From the NCBI GenBank assembly GCA_025617375.2, contig JAMYGW020000010.1, positions 372,001 to 436,000 of the forward strand: a stretch of 64,000 bases of DNA, written 5' to 3'. The position numbers and the translations under genes were made by a program. This DNA is from Acarospora socialis (taxonomy: Eukaryota; Ascomycota; Lecanoromycetes; Acarosporales; Acarosporaceae). Under the pieces are notes generated by a model. That model ran no database searches. It had not been told where the DNA came from and saw only the letters and a list, made by a program, of their open reading frames with translations. This document shows, piece by piece, positions 1 through 10,868 of the stretch; the first letter of the stretch is position 1, and each line of letters begins with the position of its first letter.

Positions 1-433
1 ATAGAGCGACTGAGTCCGTAGCATGACTGCCCGTGCCACATTTACTTCCCTCCTGGAGATTCTTATCGAGTCCGGTTTGCAGTTGCAAATTATAATGAAT
101 TATAAGACTGTCAAAACCGCTGGATCTAATTTTGAGACGAGATGTTCTATCCTTATGGTACATCCTTTCTGCACTTGAACACCCCACCATTCTCTCGGCC
201 TAGATTCGCCTGACCTTGGACGTAACGCCAGCTCAACCATGGGTAGTACAGGGAGCAAATCTCTCGAACCGAACGCCATATCTCGAAAGCAGAGAACCCC
301 CCACAGTTGCTGGCATGGAGCGACTGCAATACCCAAACCAGCCGAGGACGCCATCCCTATGTGCATCTGCCTGAACATCATTATGAGACAAAAGAGCTTC
401 CACCCCACTTGAACAGACCAACGGATTCTTCAA
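1..433. other. Intergenic, window start to PPR gene
   Basis: This stretch lies downstream of the minus-strand PPR gene and probably holds its 3' untranslated region. Short open frames occur on the minus strand, but they have no recognisable protein features. I see no RNA gene or repeat. Confidence 0.5.
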
Positions 434-3400
434 CTAAACACATGTCTCGGTTCCAGTGAGGCTTTCCGCGTAAGAACTCCCCCGAGAAATCAATTCCGTT
501 ATTTTCCCTGATACGGCCGATGGATACCCTCTTGACAATAATTCGCGTACCACGTTCGCAGCACCATCTCGATCTACCACAGCAAGGAATGCTCTCGTCA
601 TGGCTTCGTAGGTGCTAGGTTCCCTTTTCTCAACAGGCAATTCATCGTAGACGGCTTTGGACTTGACTATATTCTTTTCAATCGCCCATCCGTGGATAAG
701 AGTGTTGGCAATGTATGGAGTTAACTCGACCCGCCTGGCCGCCATGTCTTGCAGTATCTCTTCCGTATCAGCAACTTCGTGGTTGGCAACCATTGCCTCG
801 AAGAGAGCTTGGTAGAGACATGCTTGCGGGCGAACCGTGCCAAGATTCAGGACCTCATTGAACAACTTGCGGGCCTCAGCCATATCATGCAGCACGCAAC
901 CCTTCGCGTGGATCAATGATGCGTAATGGACAGCTTCTGGTTGTTGGCCAGCCTGGCGAATGGTCTCCAGCAGCGCCTCCGCAGCAGGCATATCGATTGG
1001 TTCGAGCGTGGCGTATGTGTCTATGAGAAGCTTGTATGTGTGCATAGTCGGCTGGATGTTCTTCGCTTTCATCATATCATAGTAGCTCAGCACCTTCGCC
1101 CTATCTCGCTTCGTAGTGAGGAAGAATTGCATCAAGCTGTTGTACGGGGCCGGCCGAGGCTTGTAATTTGGCATGGTCTCCATCTCTTCGAAAAGCTCTT
1201 CCGCAAATTTCTCATCACTCACACGGCACAGCGCGTTAACGATGGTGCCGTAAGTGACACTAGTAGGCCGGATGCCGAGAGACCGCATCTCGGCAAAGTA
1301 GAATAGACAGTCGTCAATTCGACGAGCTTTACCCAGCTTACCGATGAGAGCGTTATAGAGAAATGAGGAAGGCTCAACCCCTTCAGACTTGGCGCGGTGG
1401 AAGATCTGCACCGCCTCGGTAGCTTCATCGGAAGTCTTGGAGAAGTCTTTTAACGTGGTGATGTAGAGACCGAATGTGTTTGCTGTTGGTGCTGCACCAA
1501 GATCCAGAAGCTCTTGATGAAACTGAGCCGCCAAACTCCGGTTCCCGAGGACGAGAGATGCACCAACCATTGCGTCAAGGATAGAAGCCCAGCCATATCG
1601 GACAATGCTGTACTGTGCGAGGAAGGGCACGTCCTGTCTGGCCATTCCCAGAACTTCATGTACAAGATCTCGGCGTCCTTCCCTTGCCGCTGCAGATATC
1701 AGTTTCGCGTAAGTGATATAGCGTGGATGGCGACCGGCACGACGGATATTCCTTAATCTCACGAGCGCTGCGTTGAGATTCTGACCATTTCTGACATTCT
1801 TTCGGTCCAGCTCGTCAGAGATGACTGTGGAGCCCTTATAATCAGTTGTTGATGCGTAGGGATCGAAGTTCCCTTCTTGAAGTGCAGGAATGGACTGCCG
1901 TCGAGAATCATAGGGAGTCGGAGAGTGGATCTGCTGCACGAGTTTTGACGTATATAGTTGCCATTGCTGAACTAGGTCTGGACGACTAGAGCCGAGTTGT
2001 TTCAGACATTGCTCGACGAGGTGCGAAGTATGTTTATCCAGAGGCATCCCATATGCTAGAACTGCGGAGAAGATATGGGCAAAACGTGCGGAATGAGCAA
2101 TATCTCCAGAGCCATTGATGAGCATGTTAGCCTGTACCTGCAGGGCCAGAGCTAGATCTTTCCAACTCAGCTGCGCAATGCCCTCTGGACCTAGTCCAGC
2201 GAGCACATTCTCAGCAACCGGAGAGACAAGGCCTCCATTTTCGATCATCGTCCATAGTAAACTCAGGCTAGCGTGAGGCGATAGCAAAACCCGTTTGCCG
2301 TGTACGAAACGGCCGATGAACTCGATACCTTCATCAATTTCCTCGACAATCTCCTCCATCAGTCTACGAGCGCTTGCGGACTCGCGGATACGACCGAACA
2401 TATTCCGAGCCTCCATAAGACCTTCATCGGTGTGACCACTGCCTATCAGGGCGACCGCGTACATGACCGTAGGTTCGATGAAAGTGGCATCAACTTGTGC
2501 CGAGGACAAGAGATAGTTCCAGTATTTCTGGGCTCCTTCGAGCTTCCCTTGGCGTACGCGAAGCGCCAACATTGCTGTAGCAGGTGCATGCTTGTCGACT
2601 TCAGCGGATGCAAAATGATTGAATGCTTCTGTTGCTGTCTCTGAGTCATCGCTGTCTGCTGCGGCAACGCAGACCTTGGCCATAGCCAGAGCACGAGCGC
2701 GAACGCTCAGATGCTTTTCGTTGGCCATGTCTAACGCTTCGCGAAACAAACCATTGTCGATAGAATTCTGTACCAGTGCAGTCACGACCACGGTGTCCTG
2801 CATGGCATCCAATCTAGCTAGACGGTTCTCCACAATGCCCTGGTATGAATCGAAGATCTTGCCAAAGAACCTGATGCCACCTGCCAACTTTCCGCAGACA
2901 GCATAAGCTTTGATGACCGCCGCATATACTTCATGATCATTGCGATCTACGACGGTATGACCTCCGTTGTCGTCCGAAACGGCCAAAGCTTTGTACTCAT
3001 TGTAACACTCGACAGCACTGCTAAGGTCACCAATAGCGCCGAAGGCTTCAATCATCGGTGCGAACATTGAGCCCAACGGAATGACTTTCTGGGACTCCAT
3101 ATGGTCATAGATGCGAATCATATCCGGCACACAGTTGGCCTTTGCACAGGCTGTAATCAGTAAGGCGTACGCTTCGGCAGAGAGGGTCCGGTGCCGGTGG
3201 GTAGACAACGATGCGTCGAAAATTTTGATGGCAAGGCTCAAAGCATTGTCGTCAGCCAAGATATCATGCTCAGCTTCACTGGACTGAAACATAAACTTCC
3301 CAGCTTCATCCATGCCCCCATACCTGACACGCTTCTCTTCCAGTGTCCGTTTCATGGCCAGTACGTCAACTGCCCGAGTTGCCAACAATTGAATCAAGGT

Positions 3401-4420
3401 GTCATATGTCGAGTTATCAGGGACCACCTTGCGACGCAACATATCAGAGTAAACGTCTAGGGCCTTCGGCACAACCTGATGTTTGGCCGATGGGAGCTGG
3501 ATGGCAGCCGTGAGCAGTGCATTGTAAGCCCTGCTGGTCGGTCTGATGCCACCAACCAGCATCGACTCGAACAGTGCTGGAATCTCAGCATATCGCTGGG
3601 TATCTCGAAGTTCAGTGAGGTGGTCCGAGAAGGCCAAGGATTGCGTATCCGAAAGGGACGATGCGCCTGTCCCATCGCTAGCGGGTGAAAAGTCAAGTCG
3701 AGACGAGTTCGCACTCAGGCTCGGAGATCGTGAGGGATCCACCAATGGTGAACTTCTGCTTTCGGCGAGCGGTTCCGTGATGAAGGTCATCTCAAGTGAT
3801 GAGTCAAGAGCAGACTGTTCCTGTGGTTGACCAGCCGCCTTTTTCACAAGCTCGACCTCTCTAGCGATTGCATCATCCACCCTCGCCACGGCAGCGGCAG
3901 CGGCCTCAATGTCATTGTCTTGACTCTTCTTGATATCATCCGCTGCGCTTGCGCTATATGCGCGGTCGACTGTTCCACGATTCGAGGATGTACTCTCTTG
4001 CTGGACACCGAATTCTTCCCTCCCCTTTGCCTTCCTGTCTCTCGCGATGGACGGCGCCTTCCACCCTATCCTTTTGGCGAACTGAAACTGCTTCCACTCA
4101 TTCTCGTCCCCCGCATGTTGCTGTTGCTGCCAGGCCGCATAATAGGCGGCCAGTCCTCCATCACCGGCACCATGCGCGGTACCGTGCCCAGCCTTGGCGC
4201 CAGTCCCCGACGAACCGGGTGTATTCTGAAACGCATTCTGTAGCTGTGACGTGCCGGACTTCCCAAATCTACTGGCCGCATGATTCCCGAACGGTGTGAA
4301 GGAAGTGGTCGAGGAAGCGTAGGAGGACTGTGAGGCGGCGACGACCGATTGCGCGTATCCGTGAGTTAGTGACTTGGCGAAACTCTGACGGGCGAGGTGG
4401 GTGAATGGCTTGAAAACCAT
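434..4420 (-). CDS. Pentatricopeptide-repeat (PPR) mitochondrial protein
   Basis: A single uninterrupted frame of 1,328 residues. The N-terminus (MVFKPFTHLARQSFAKSL) is basic, rich in Ser/Ala and free of acidic residues, as expected of a mitochondrial presequence. A low-complexity Gly/Ser/Gln stretch follows to about residue 230. PPR-type helical pairs are clear near residues 290-350 (AYNALLTAA...VVPDNSTYDTLIQLL) and in a long run from about 950 to 1300 (SFLYNALIGKLGKARRIDD, RPTSVTYGTIVNAL, QPTMHTYKLLIDTY). PPR proteins bind organellar RNA in a sequence-specific way. Size and layout resemble the fungal CYA-5/Pet309 group, which supports COX1 expression, but orthology is inferred and no symbol is given. 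The ATG at 4420 is the first in frame. The gene is divergent from ERG8. Confidence 0.85.
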   Translation of the reverse strand: MVFKPFTHLARQSFAKSLTHGYAQSVVAASQSSYASSTTSFTPFGNHAASRFGKSGTSQLQNAFQNTPGSSGTGAKAGHGTAHGAGDGGLAAYYAAWQQQQHAGDENEWKQFQFAKRIGWKAPSIARDRKAKGREEFGVQQESTSSNRGTVDRAYSASAADDIKKSQDNDIEAAAAAVARVDDAIAREVELVKKAAGQPQEQSALDSSLEMTFITEPLAESRSSPLVDPSRSPSLSANSSRLDFSPASDGTGASSLSDTQSLAFSDHLTELRDTQRYAEIPALFESMLVGGIRPTSRAYNALLTAAIQLPSAKHQVVPKALDVYSDMLRRKVVPDNSTYDTLIQLLATRAVDVLAMKRTLEEKRVRYGGMDEAGKFMFQSSEAEHDILADDNALSLAIKIFDASLSTHRHRTLSAEAYALLITACAKANCVPDMIRIYDHMESQKVIPLGSMFAPMIEAFGAIGDLSSAVECYNEYKALAVSDDNGGHTVVDRNDHEVYAAVIKAYAVCGKLAGGIRFFGKIFDSYQGIVENRLARLDAMQDTVVVTALVQNSIDNGLFREALDMANEKHLSVRARALAMAKVCVAAADSDDSETATEAFNHFASAEVDKHAPATAMLALRVRQGKLEGAQKYWNYLLSSAQVDATFIEPTVMYAVALIGSGHTDEGLMEARNMFGRIRESASARRLMEEIVEEIDEGIEFIGRFVHGKRVLLSPHASLSLLWTMIENGGLVSPVAENVLAGLGPEGIAQLSWKDLALALQVQANMLINGSGDIAHSARFAHIFSAVLAYGMPLDKHTSHLVEQCLKQLGSSRPDLVQQWQLYTSKLVQQIHSPTPYDSRRQSIPALQEGNFDPYASTTDYKGSTVISDELDRKNVRNGQNLNAALVRLRNIRRAGRHPRYITYAKLISAAAREGRRDLVHEVLGMARQDVPFLAQYSIVRYGWASILDAMVGASLVLGNRSLAAQFHQELLDLGAAPTANTFGLYITTLKDFSKTSDEATEAVQIFHRAKSEGVEPSSFLYNALIGKLGKARRIDDCLFYFAEMRSLGIRPTSVTYGTIVNALCRVSDEKFAEELFEEMETMPNYKPRPAPYNSLMQFFLTTKRDRAKVLSYYDMMKAKNIQPTMHTYKLLIDTYATLEPIDMPAAEALLETIRQAGQQPEAVHYASLIHAKGCVLHDMAEARKLFNEVLNLGTVRPQACLYQALFEAMVANHEVADTEEILQDMAARRVELTPYIANTLIHGWAIEKNIVKSKAVYDELPVEKREPSTYEAMTRAFLAVVDRDGAANVVRELLSRGYPSAVSGKITELISRGSSYAESLTGTETCV

Positions 4421-5543
4421 TGAGTTGAGGCTACACCTCTCGTATAGAGAGATGAGACTGAAGAGTGGTTTGGTCAGCTAAGCCGTTGCTGCCTTCTTCC
4501 AACATGTCACCGATCGAGGGACAAGGTAGTAGGTGCATACGTACCAGATATGTCAATGTGAGATCGATATGCAGGTTCATTGACGGCACTTGAGCCGGCA
4601 ACGAACACGCTGGAGCTGACAAACGACAACGGGTGGCTGAGTTGAGGGAGCTGTTGCTGGCAAGAGAGGGGTCGTCTGTAAGTTTCGTCCAGCTGCGAAA
4701 TGATGTTCAGGAGGGAAGTGCAGGGAAGGTTGAAGGTCCACGGTGTTTTGAGGATCGGAGATAAGGTATCGTAGTTGATAGGAATGAAGGTGAAGAAGTT
4801 TCGCTGACTAGCTTAGTGGACAGATCACGATGGAATCGCACGGAGCTGTGTCCGTTGCAGCGATCTACACATCCGACAAGGAAGCATTCAGGCAGGAGAA
4901 AAGAAAAAGAATGGGAAATGTGTCCCAAGCGTAAGATGAGAAGATTAAGGCAACAGCTGTCCGCACAACATATATGAAGTAAGGTAGGTACTGTAACTAA
5001 GCCATCACTCAGGTGGCATTGGCATTCAATCACTCCGTACATTTAGCCACCCGTATAATTCTCTTGGGAGAGAACGCTAGAGATTCATTGGCCAATCGGA
5101 TTGGGCGTCTTGATGACTCAGATTCGGACCACGTCCTCTAGGTAGGTAGGTAAGCCTGAGGCACGCGCCATCACACAGGGCTACAGCCTAGGTACCTACA
5201 CGTACTTTCCTTAAGGTAAGGTAGGCTACACCAAACACGTTCGTACACGGACGTTAGGTACTTACTCTACTGTACCCCAGCTAAAGAAGGTTGAAGTTCT
5301 TTCATATTCATTAGTAACCAGGACAACACACTAAGGTACCTACTAGTACTACTGTTGGGGCAGAACGGTTCAATAACTTCAAACTTATTGTATCATGCAG
5401 CTGTGCATTGCATGGAAGGGTAATGATGGATTTTGCAGTATGAGGTGACCGGGACTATTCTTAGGCGAACTGTCCTATTCCTACCTACCTTACCTTATCC
5501 TCCCTGGCTCCAGGTCAAGCGCTTTCTAGGGCTGGGCTCATCA
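4421..5543. promoter_or_regulatory. Divergent intergenic region, PPR gene / ERG8
   Basis: About 1.1 kb separates two divergently transcribed genes, so it should hold both promoters and 5' leaders. From about 5,138 to 5,345 it is dense in AGGTA/TACCT words (for example taggtaggtaggtaag). The same word cluster recurs at 7,860-8,030 and 10,955-10,990. I could not identify a specific factor site. Confidence 0.5.
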
Positions 5544-7188
5544 ATGGAAGACTCGTCGAATGTGGTTTCTGCGCCCGGTAAAGTCCTCCTTGCCGGGGGT
5601 TATCTTGTGCTGGATCGGGATTACACTGGCTTGGTTTTCGGACTCGATGCTCGTATTCACGTCCATGTTCAGAACCTGCACACGACGTCTGGACTCACCC
5701 TGTCGGAGATCATTGTACGGTCTCCGCAGTTCAGAGATGCTGAATGGCGGTACGGCTACAGGTTGACCGAAGACAACGGCGGCATGCGGGTCACCCAACT
5801 GAAAGGGTAAGTGAGCGAGCAGTTCCTGCCCTACAACCCTTCATACTCCCTCCTTGACTGAGAGGGATTCGGTGTCTCTGTGGGAACATTCTCACTTCGG
5901 GATTATGTCTTTTCTAGCTTGGTCTCCATTGTCTTGCCCTCATTTCCAGCCACAGCGTTCTTCTTCTTCTTCTTGTCCTTGACTCTGCTTCTCAATCCAA
6001 GCGCCAAATTGGAGCAATCCAGGTCACTTGGTCAGCTGAATGCGCTACGAATACAGTCACTCGACGTCGTCCTTGTCCCGGAACCCTTTTGTCGAGGTCG
6101 CTTTAGCCTATGCCTTGTCATATATTGTCGCGCTGAAGCCTCAACGTATTGGATCTGCTTCGATCACCATTCTGGCAGATAATGATTACTACTCACAACC
6201 CGAGTCGACACAACATACCCCAAGTCATCCGAGTCATCGATTCCAGAATTTTCATGTGCCACTGCACGAGGCCCACAAGACCGGCTTGGGCTCTTCCGCT
6301 GCACTCGTCACGGCGTTCGTAGCAGCAGTATTGACTCATTATCTGCCTCCACAGGGTTTTTCTTTAGCCACCGTCTCGGGAAAAGCCAGACTGCATAACT
6401 TAGCGCAAGCCGTACACTGCGCAGCGCAGGGTAAAGTTGGGTCTGGCTTTGACGTGGCTGCCGCTGTCTACGGTTCTTGCGTTTATAGGCGATTTTCGCC
6501 GTCTATCCTGGAGGGGATTGGGGACGTCGGCTCAGCAGACTTTTCTCAACGGCTCCGAACGCTCGTGGAAGGCACGGACCCGACGCGAAAGTGGGATGCC
6601 GAGATCAACACGTCCGCAGTGAGTATACCGAAACACCTGAGGCTAGTAATGTGTGATGTCGACTGTGGGTCTCAAACGGTGGGCATGGTCAAGAAAGTTT
6701 TGGCATGGCGAAAGGAAAAGCCGGAAGAGGCACTTCTGCTGTGGGCTGCGTTGCAGAAAGGCAATGACGATCTCAAGGACGAGTTTGTACGTTTGGCACG
6801 AAGTAGCCCCACACCGGAGCTCGATCACCGGGATCTTCGCGACATCATCAACACGACAAGATCTCTGATCCGAGAGATGTCCAGTAAGTCTGGAGTACCA
6901 ATTGAGCCCCACGTTCAAACCGAGCTTCTCAATGCTTGCTGCAAGGTTCCTGGCGTCATCGGGGGTGTTGTGCCCGGTGCAGGAGGCTATGACGCCATCG
7001 CACTTCTGGTTCTGGACAGTCCAGAAAGTCTGGAGGGACTGCAGAACTTCCTAAGCGCCTACACGGCGAGTTCTGACGAGAGTAGGCCAGAAGCGAATAT
7101 CGGGCGGGTTAGATTGTTGGGGGTACGGCAAGAGATGGAAGGGGTCCGGCCAGAAGACCGCAAAGGCTATGAGGCTTGGCTTCATTAG
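5544..7188 (+). CDS. ERG8: Phosphomevalonate kinase (two exons)
   Basis: Exons 5544-5806 and 6057-7188 give 464 residues (yeast Erg8 has 451). The enzyme phosphorylates mevalonate-5-phosphate to the diphosphate in the mevalonate/ergosterol pathway. The N-terminus MEDSSNVVSAPGKVLLAGGY carries the GHMP-kinase start signature SAPGKxLLAGGYLVL. KTGLGSSAALVTAF is the GHMP ATP-binding glycine/serine loop, GKVGSGFDVAAAVYGS the following conserved block, and VPGAGGYDAIA the C-terminal GHMP motif. Intron 5807-6056 (GTAAGT...ACAG) is long for this locus (250 nt) and holds a CTT-repeat pyrimidine tract. It restores the frame at NPFVEVALAYALSYI, which aligns with yeast NPFIE. An upstream in-frame TTG codon is not needed, because the ATG at 5544 matches the family start. 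Confidence 0.93.
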
Positions 7189-8610
7189 CGGAGCATGCGA
7201 GTATCTCACTCCAGCAGAAAGAGCTTGCGGAATCTGCACTGTGAAGGTGACGTTGAGAGTATCCTTCAGACAGGACACCCTTAGCAAAGTGTGCGTTGTT
7301 CCCGCTCATGTCCCGAGGAGCTGTCGGGCCGGCCGATGAGGTTACCTTAGTCGGCAGCGAGAGAAATCGGTGCAAACGCTCTGATAAGGCGTGAAAGGGG
7401 TCCAGGATGCTGCTTTGTGAGAAAATCAATATCCGGCTATGGACATTTCCAAAGGTGCCACCTGCAACAAGGGACCAACTATGCGTTAAGATAGTCGCCA
7501 TATATTCTTCATCTGTCCGAACAAGCAGCAAGATTTGTGACCACAGGAGAAGCCAATGGCAGCGTTACAACAAATTGCGTCTCTGATTATCATAGGATAA
7601 GGGGATTGCAGACTTCCTTTACGGCAAGCTGTGTCACAATGTATCCTCCTGTGATCACAAGATAAGTTGTCTAGTTCATGACTTCTACAGAGTATTGGAC
7701 ATGTTCTTGTGCCATGGGACTCGAATCTGACCATGACCGACAGTTGAGTGAAGTGCAAGTCCCAACTTGGTATAAGAATCTGTAACGGTACGGTAGGGGC
7801 GTGGACCAGAGATCTTGGCATCCGTGCCTCTTGGCGGGAGATCGACAACTACGAGTACCTTTAAGTTACGGCTAAGGTACCGGAAAGGTACAAGTACTCA
7901 CCTTACCTTAGGTACCTTAGGTAGATAGGTAAGGTAAGGTATGAGTACCTAGGTAGGTAAGATAAGGTAGTTGTAAGATACCTCTACCTACCATACCACA
8001 TACTGTACTTTAGGTATTACCTAAGTTCCAACGGCCGTAAGCGAGTTGAACCTCAGGATATAGGTAGATTCAGGTCAGTTGCTGCTCTTTACTTACTTTG
8101 GAAAAACCTCCTGCCATTGTCTGCTTGATCATTATTGAATGAGGTAGGTATTGGTGTGGACGTGCATATAAGCACAAGCACAAGCACAAGCACAAGCACA
8201 GTGCTCCTCGCTAAAGTACTCGTACAAGAACAGAGTACGGAGTACCTACAAGCTATGTAGTTACAGCCTTAGCTACTCCGTAGCTGCACTCTTCCCCGAC
8301 TTCATTTGCCTTTACTTTGTACACTATATCTACCATATACCATACCTACACCTACCTTGTCGAAGCCTGTGATTCTGTTCAGTCCTTCTTGAGGTTCCCT
8401 TTTCTTTGCCTTTAACTACCAGTCAGGCTCTTGTCATTGTCATGCCCGTATCTCTTACTCCAGCACATCCCATTCAGCCATAGGGTCCAGGCGAACGCCA
8501 CCCTAACTTTGAAGCATTGCGCTACTGCCATCAGTTTGGTCAATGACTGCTGACATTGCTGTCTGGACACCTTGACGATCGTTGCCATCCAATCTCTGTC
8601 AGAGCACAGG
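7189..8610. other. Intergenic ERG8 to UBL3-like gene, with AGGTA cluster
   Basis: No convincing coding region. Roughly 7,860-8,030 is a dense cluster of AGGTA, GGTACC and TACCT words, largely self-complementary. A short hexanucleotide array follows at 8,171-8,200. The 3' part should be the promoter and leader of the ubiquitin-fold gene, and 8,300-8,400 is pyrimidine-rich. Confidence 0.5.
8171..8200. repeat. Hexanucleotide microsatellite (AGCACA)5
   Basis: Five perfect tandem copies of AGCACA, in the intergenic DNA upstream of the ubiquitin-fold gene. Confidence 0.9.
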
Positions 8611-9620
8611 ATGGCTCCCCTGGGTCCTCCAGGGGCGGAGATTTCCAATAATGGGCCGTGCGAAGCGACTGACATACCCAACGCCCATCTAGAGCCGCCA
8701 CAACCGATACACAACACACCCACTTCCTCTACGCCGCTGGAAATGAGCAGACTCGAACCTCGTCCTAGATCACCAAGTCCTGAAATGTTACAGAACATTG
8801 CCGCTGAGCGCAGTGTGGAGGAACCTCGACCGGAACCCCAGACTGTAGCAGAATCGTCGTCCGTACTGCCCGCTCTTGGCACAGTGACCTCATTCCGGCC
8901 AGAGCCCTCGCCTCTTTCATCGAGCGACGAAAATACTCAGCCGGCCTCTCCGGCCGGCGTGCCGTTGACCACCCAGGCTACAAACCCGGCAATCGGCCCT
9001 TCATCCGACCAACCGACGCCGATGCCCAGGGAGTCGGACTCGACAGGTCCCACGTTGGTGATCACGTTGCTATTACCGACTGGCGCCAGGCATCCATACA
9101 GGATCGATGAAAAGTACTTGAAGAAGAGGAACGTCAATGTGTCGAACAACAATCCGATCCACATGAGTGTCTACACTCTCAAAGAGCTGATATGGCGGGA
9201 GTGGCGAGAAGGTACGGATAGATCATGTTCTGGCCTCGTGGACAGCTGCCGCAACGGGGCACTGCCTGTCGGATGGTCGACCAGCATGCTAACATATGTT
9301 ATTCCACAGAGTGGGAATTGAGACCCTCAAGCCCCAGCGCGATCCGACTAATCCATTTCGGCAAGTTACTAGACGATAAAACTTCTCTGGAAGGTATGAC
9401 CGTCAAACCATGAAAGTTCGGGGCATCCTCCGTCTCAGAGGAAACTGACCATCCTGTCCGCTCAGATGCAAAATTTAAAAACGATACGCCGAATGTTGTT
9501 CACATGACGGTCAGGCCGCAAGACATTGTTGACGAAGAGGATGCGAAGCTGGCAAAGCAGGGAGGGCGAGACCGAGATGGCAATGAAAGGAGTCCAGGCT
9601 GTCGGTGTGTTCTGATGTAG
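8611..9620 (+). CDS. UBL3/MUB-type prenylated ubiquitin-fold protein (three exons)
   Basis: Exons 8611-9211, 9310-9393 and 9466-9620 give 279 residues. Both introns start GTACGG/GTATGA and end CACAG/CTCAG. The first ~145 residues are Pro/Ser-rich and look disordered. A ubiquitin fold follows, from LVITLLLPTGARHPYRI through IRLIHFGKLLDDKTSLED to NVVHMTVRPQD. The I/L-R-L-I-x-x-G-K/R-x-L core matches human UBL3 (ILRLIYQGRFLHGNVTL). The protein ends CRCVLM: a CaaX box (CVLM; the final Met favours farnesylation) with a further Cys two residues upstream that could be palmitoylated. UBL3/MUB proteins sit on membranes through this lipid and are not conjugated like ubiquitin. The ATG at 8611 follows cacagg and begins MAPLGPPGAE. 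Confidence 0.85.
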
Positions 9621-10214
9621 ATCGGATGGCGTGTTTGAAATGTCTCCTGGGAGACTGAGGCCTTCGATTGACCATTCCAAGTGGATCGTACAGTATGATA
9701 TCTGCCACGTTTTCGATTCGGCCAGGCTTATGGGCATCACGGGAGCGTCGGGGTTGGAAGGAGCCCCTCCGGCATCGCACATGTTCGTTCCATTGCTGGC
9801 GCCTCAACGCGGCTTTCAGATGGCGTTAAGGGAAATTGGAGCAGCGTCGGCTAGGATTCGGCGTGGATCGCACCGGTTGTCGGTTTATGTGTTCCTCTAT
9901 GTGGTGTCACCTTTTGTTTCTCACCGAGCTCGAAGTCGAATGTATAAATAAGGTAGTGTAGCATCGGAGTGATGGTTATTTTGGGGCTATAGTACAAAAT
10001 GTCGCGCGCGTACCGTATCTGTGCAATAGGATAGTACGTGTGAAGTCTATTGGGATCCAGCAATTAACCGTAGATAAGGAACCTGCCATTCTAGTACCGC
10101 GAGAAATTATCTACCAGCCCCTGCTCCTGAACCGTTATGCTAGTTGCACCCATCACGTCGAGACAAACGTGTCATCCCTCTCTACCGGCATCGCAACCGC
10201 TACACAGCCGGGGA
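9621..10214. other. Convergent intergenic region
   Basis: Lies between the 3' ends of the ubiquitin-fold gene (+) and UMP1 (-) and probably holds both 3' untranslated regions. An open frame at 9,631-9,951 has no ATG near its start and no recognisable domain. I see nothing else in it. Confidence 0.45.
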
Positions 10215-10868
10215 TCACCAATTCATCCTCATCCTCGCCTCCATCTCCGTGTGAAAGTCCGGCGTATCCCTCAAATCATCACCTAAAACAACCACCCACG
10301 TCAGCAAACTCTTCCCACCCCGCGTTCCAACCACCACCACCCCCCTCCCCAAACGGGCGGGAGCAGCAGACATACCTCGATAGACATCCTCCCACGCCAC
10401 CTCCGTATCCCTCCCCGCCAGAATCTCCCCGTGCACGCCCGCGCTCCCGCCCAGCGCCTGCGGCCGCCATTCGCCCTCGCGCGCCAGCTTCAGCTCCATG
10501 CCGCGACGAACCGGCTCCGCGATGCCGAAGGTGCGGCGCAGCGACTCCATCTTCAGGTCGTCCTGCGTCTGTTGCCACCGCGCCAAGCGGGCTTCGAGTG
10601 GATGCGCGGATGTGGTTTGCGGGACGCTGGCGGTGCTGGTCGATGTGGTAGGGGCGAGGTTGAAGCGGAGGGTGTCGTGGATACCGGGGGCGGAGGGGGC
10701 GCCTTTGGAGAGGGATGAAGAGGCATTTTGGAGGTTCGTGGTCGATGTGGCGTGGCCGGATACTGGGACTATTCGGAGAGCCTGGAGTGACGATTAGAAG
10801 CTGTTGGGACTGAGCGGCGGAGGTGGGTTTTGTGCAGGTGTAGATTAGACTGCTACTTTGCTTACCAT
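10215..10868 (-). CDS. UMP1: Proteasome maturation factor Ump1 (three exons)
   Basis: Minus-strand exons 10868-10866, 10781-10376 and 10282-10215 give 158 residues (yeast Ump1 has 148). Ump1 is a chaperone that assembles with half-proteasomes and is degraded when the 20S particle matures. Diagnostic stretches are HDTLRFNLAP, HPLEARLARWQQTQDDLK, FGIAEPVRRGMELKL, WEDVYRGDDLRDTPDFH and the C-terminus EMEARMRMNW. Exon 1 is only the start codon: ATG is followed at once by GTAAGC, and exon 2 opens GCTCTCCGA, giving MALRIVPVSGH. Intron 2 (10,375-10,283, GTATGT...TTTTAG) is 93 nt, a multiple of three, and has no stop, so retaining it would insert 31 residues within the C-terminal conserved block. Confidence 0.9.

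Noticed and set aside
926-4299. Several plus-strand frames over the PPR gene
   Set aside because: They are antisense shadows of a long coding frame with no domain or codon support.
9631-9951. A 106-codon frame after the ubiquitin-fold gene
   Set aside because: It starts on a non-ATG codon, overlaps the likely 3' untranslated region and has no recognisable feature.
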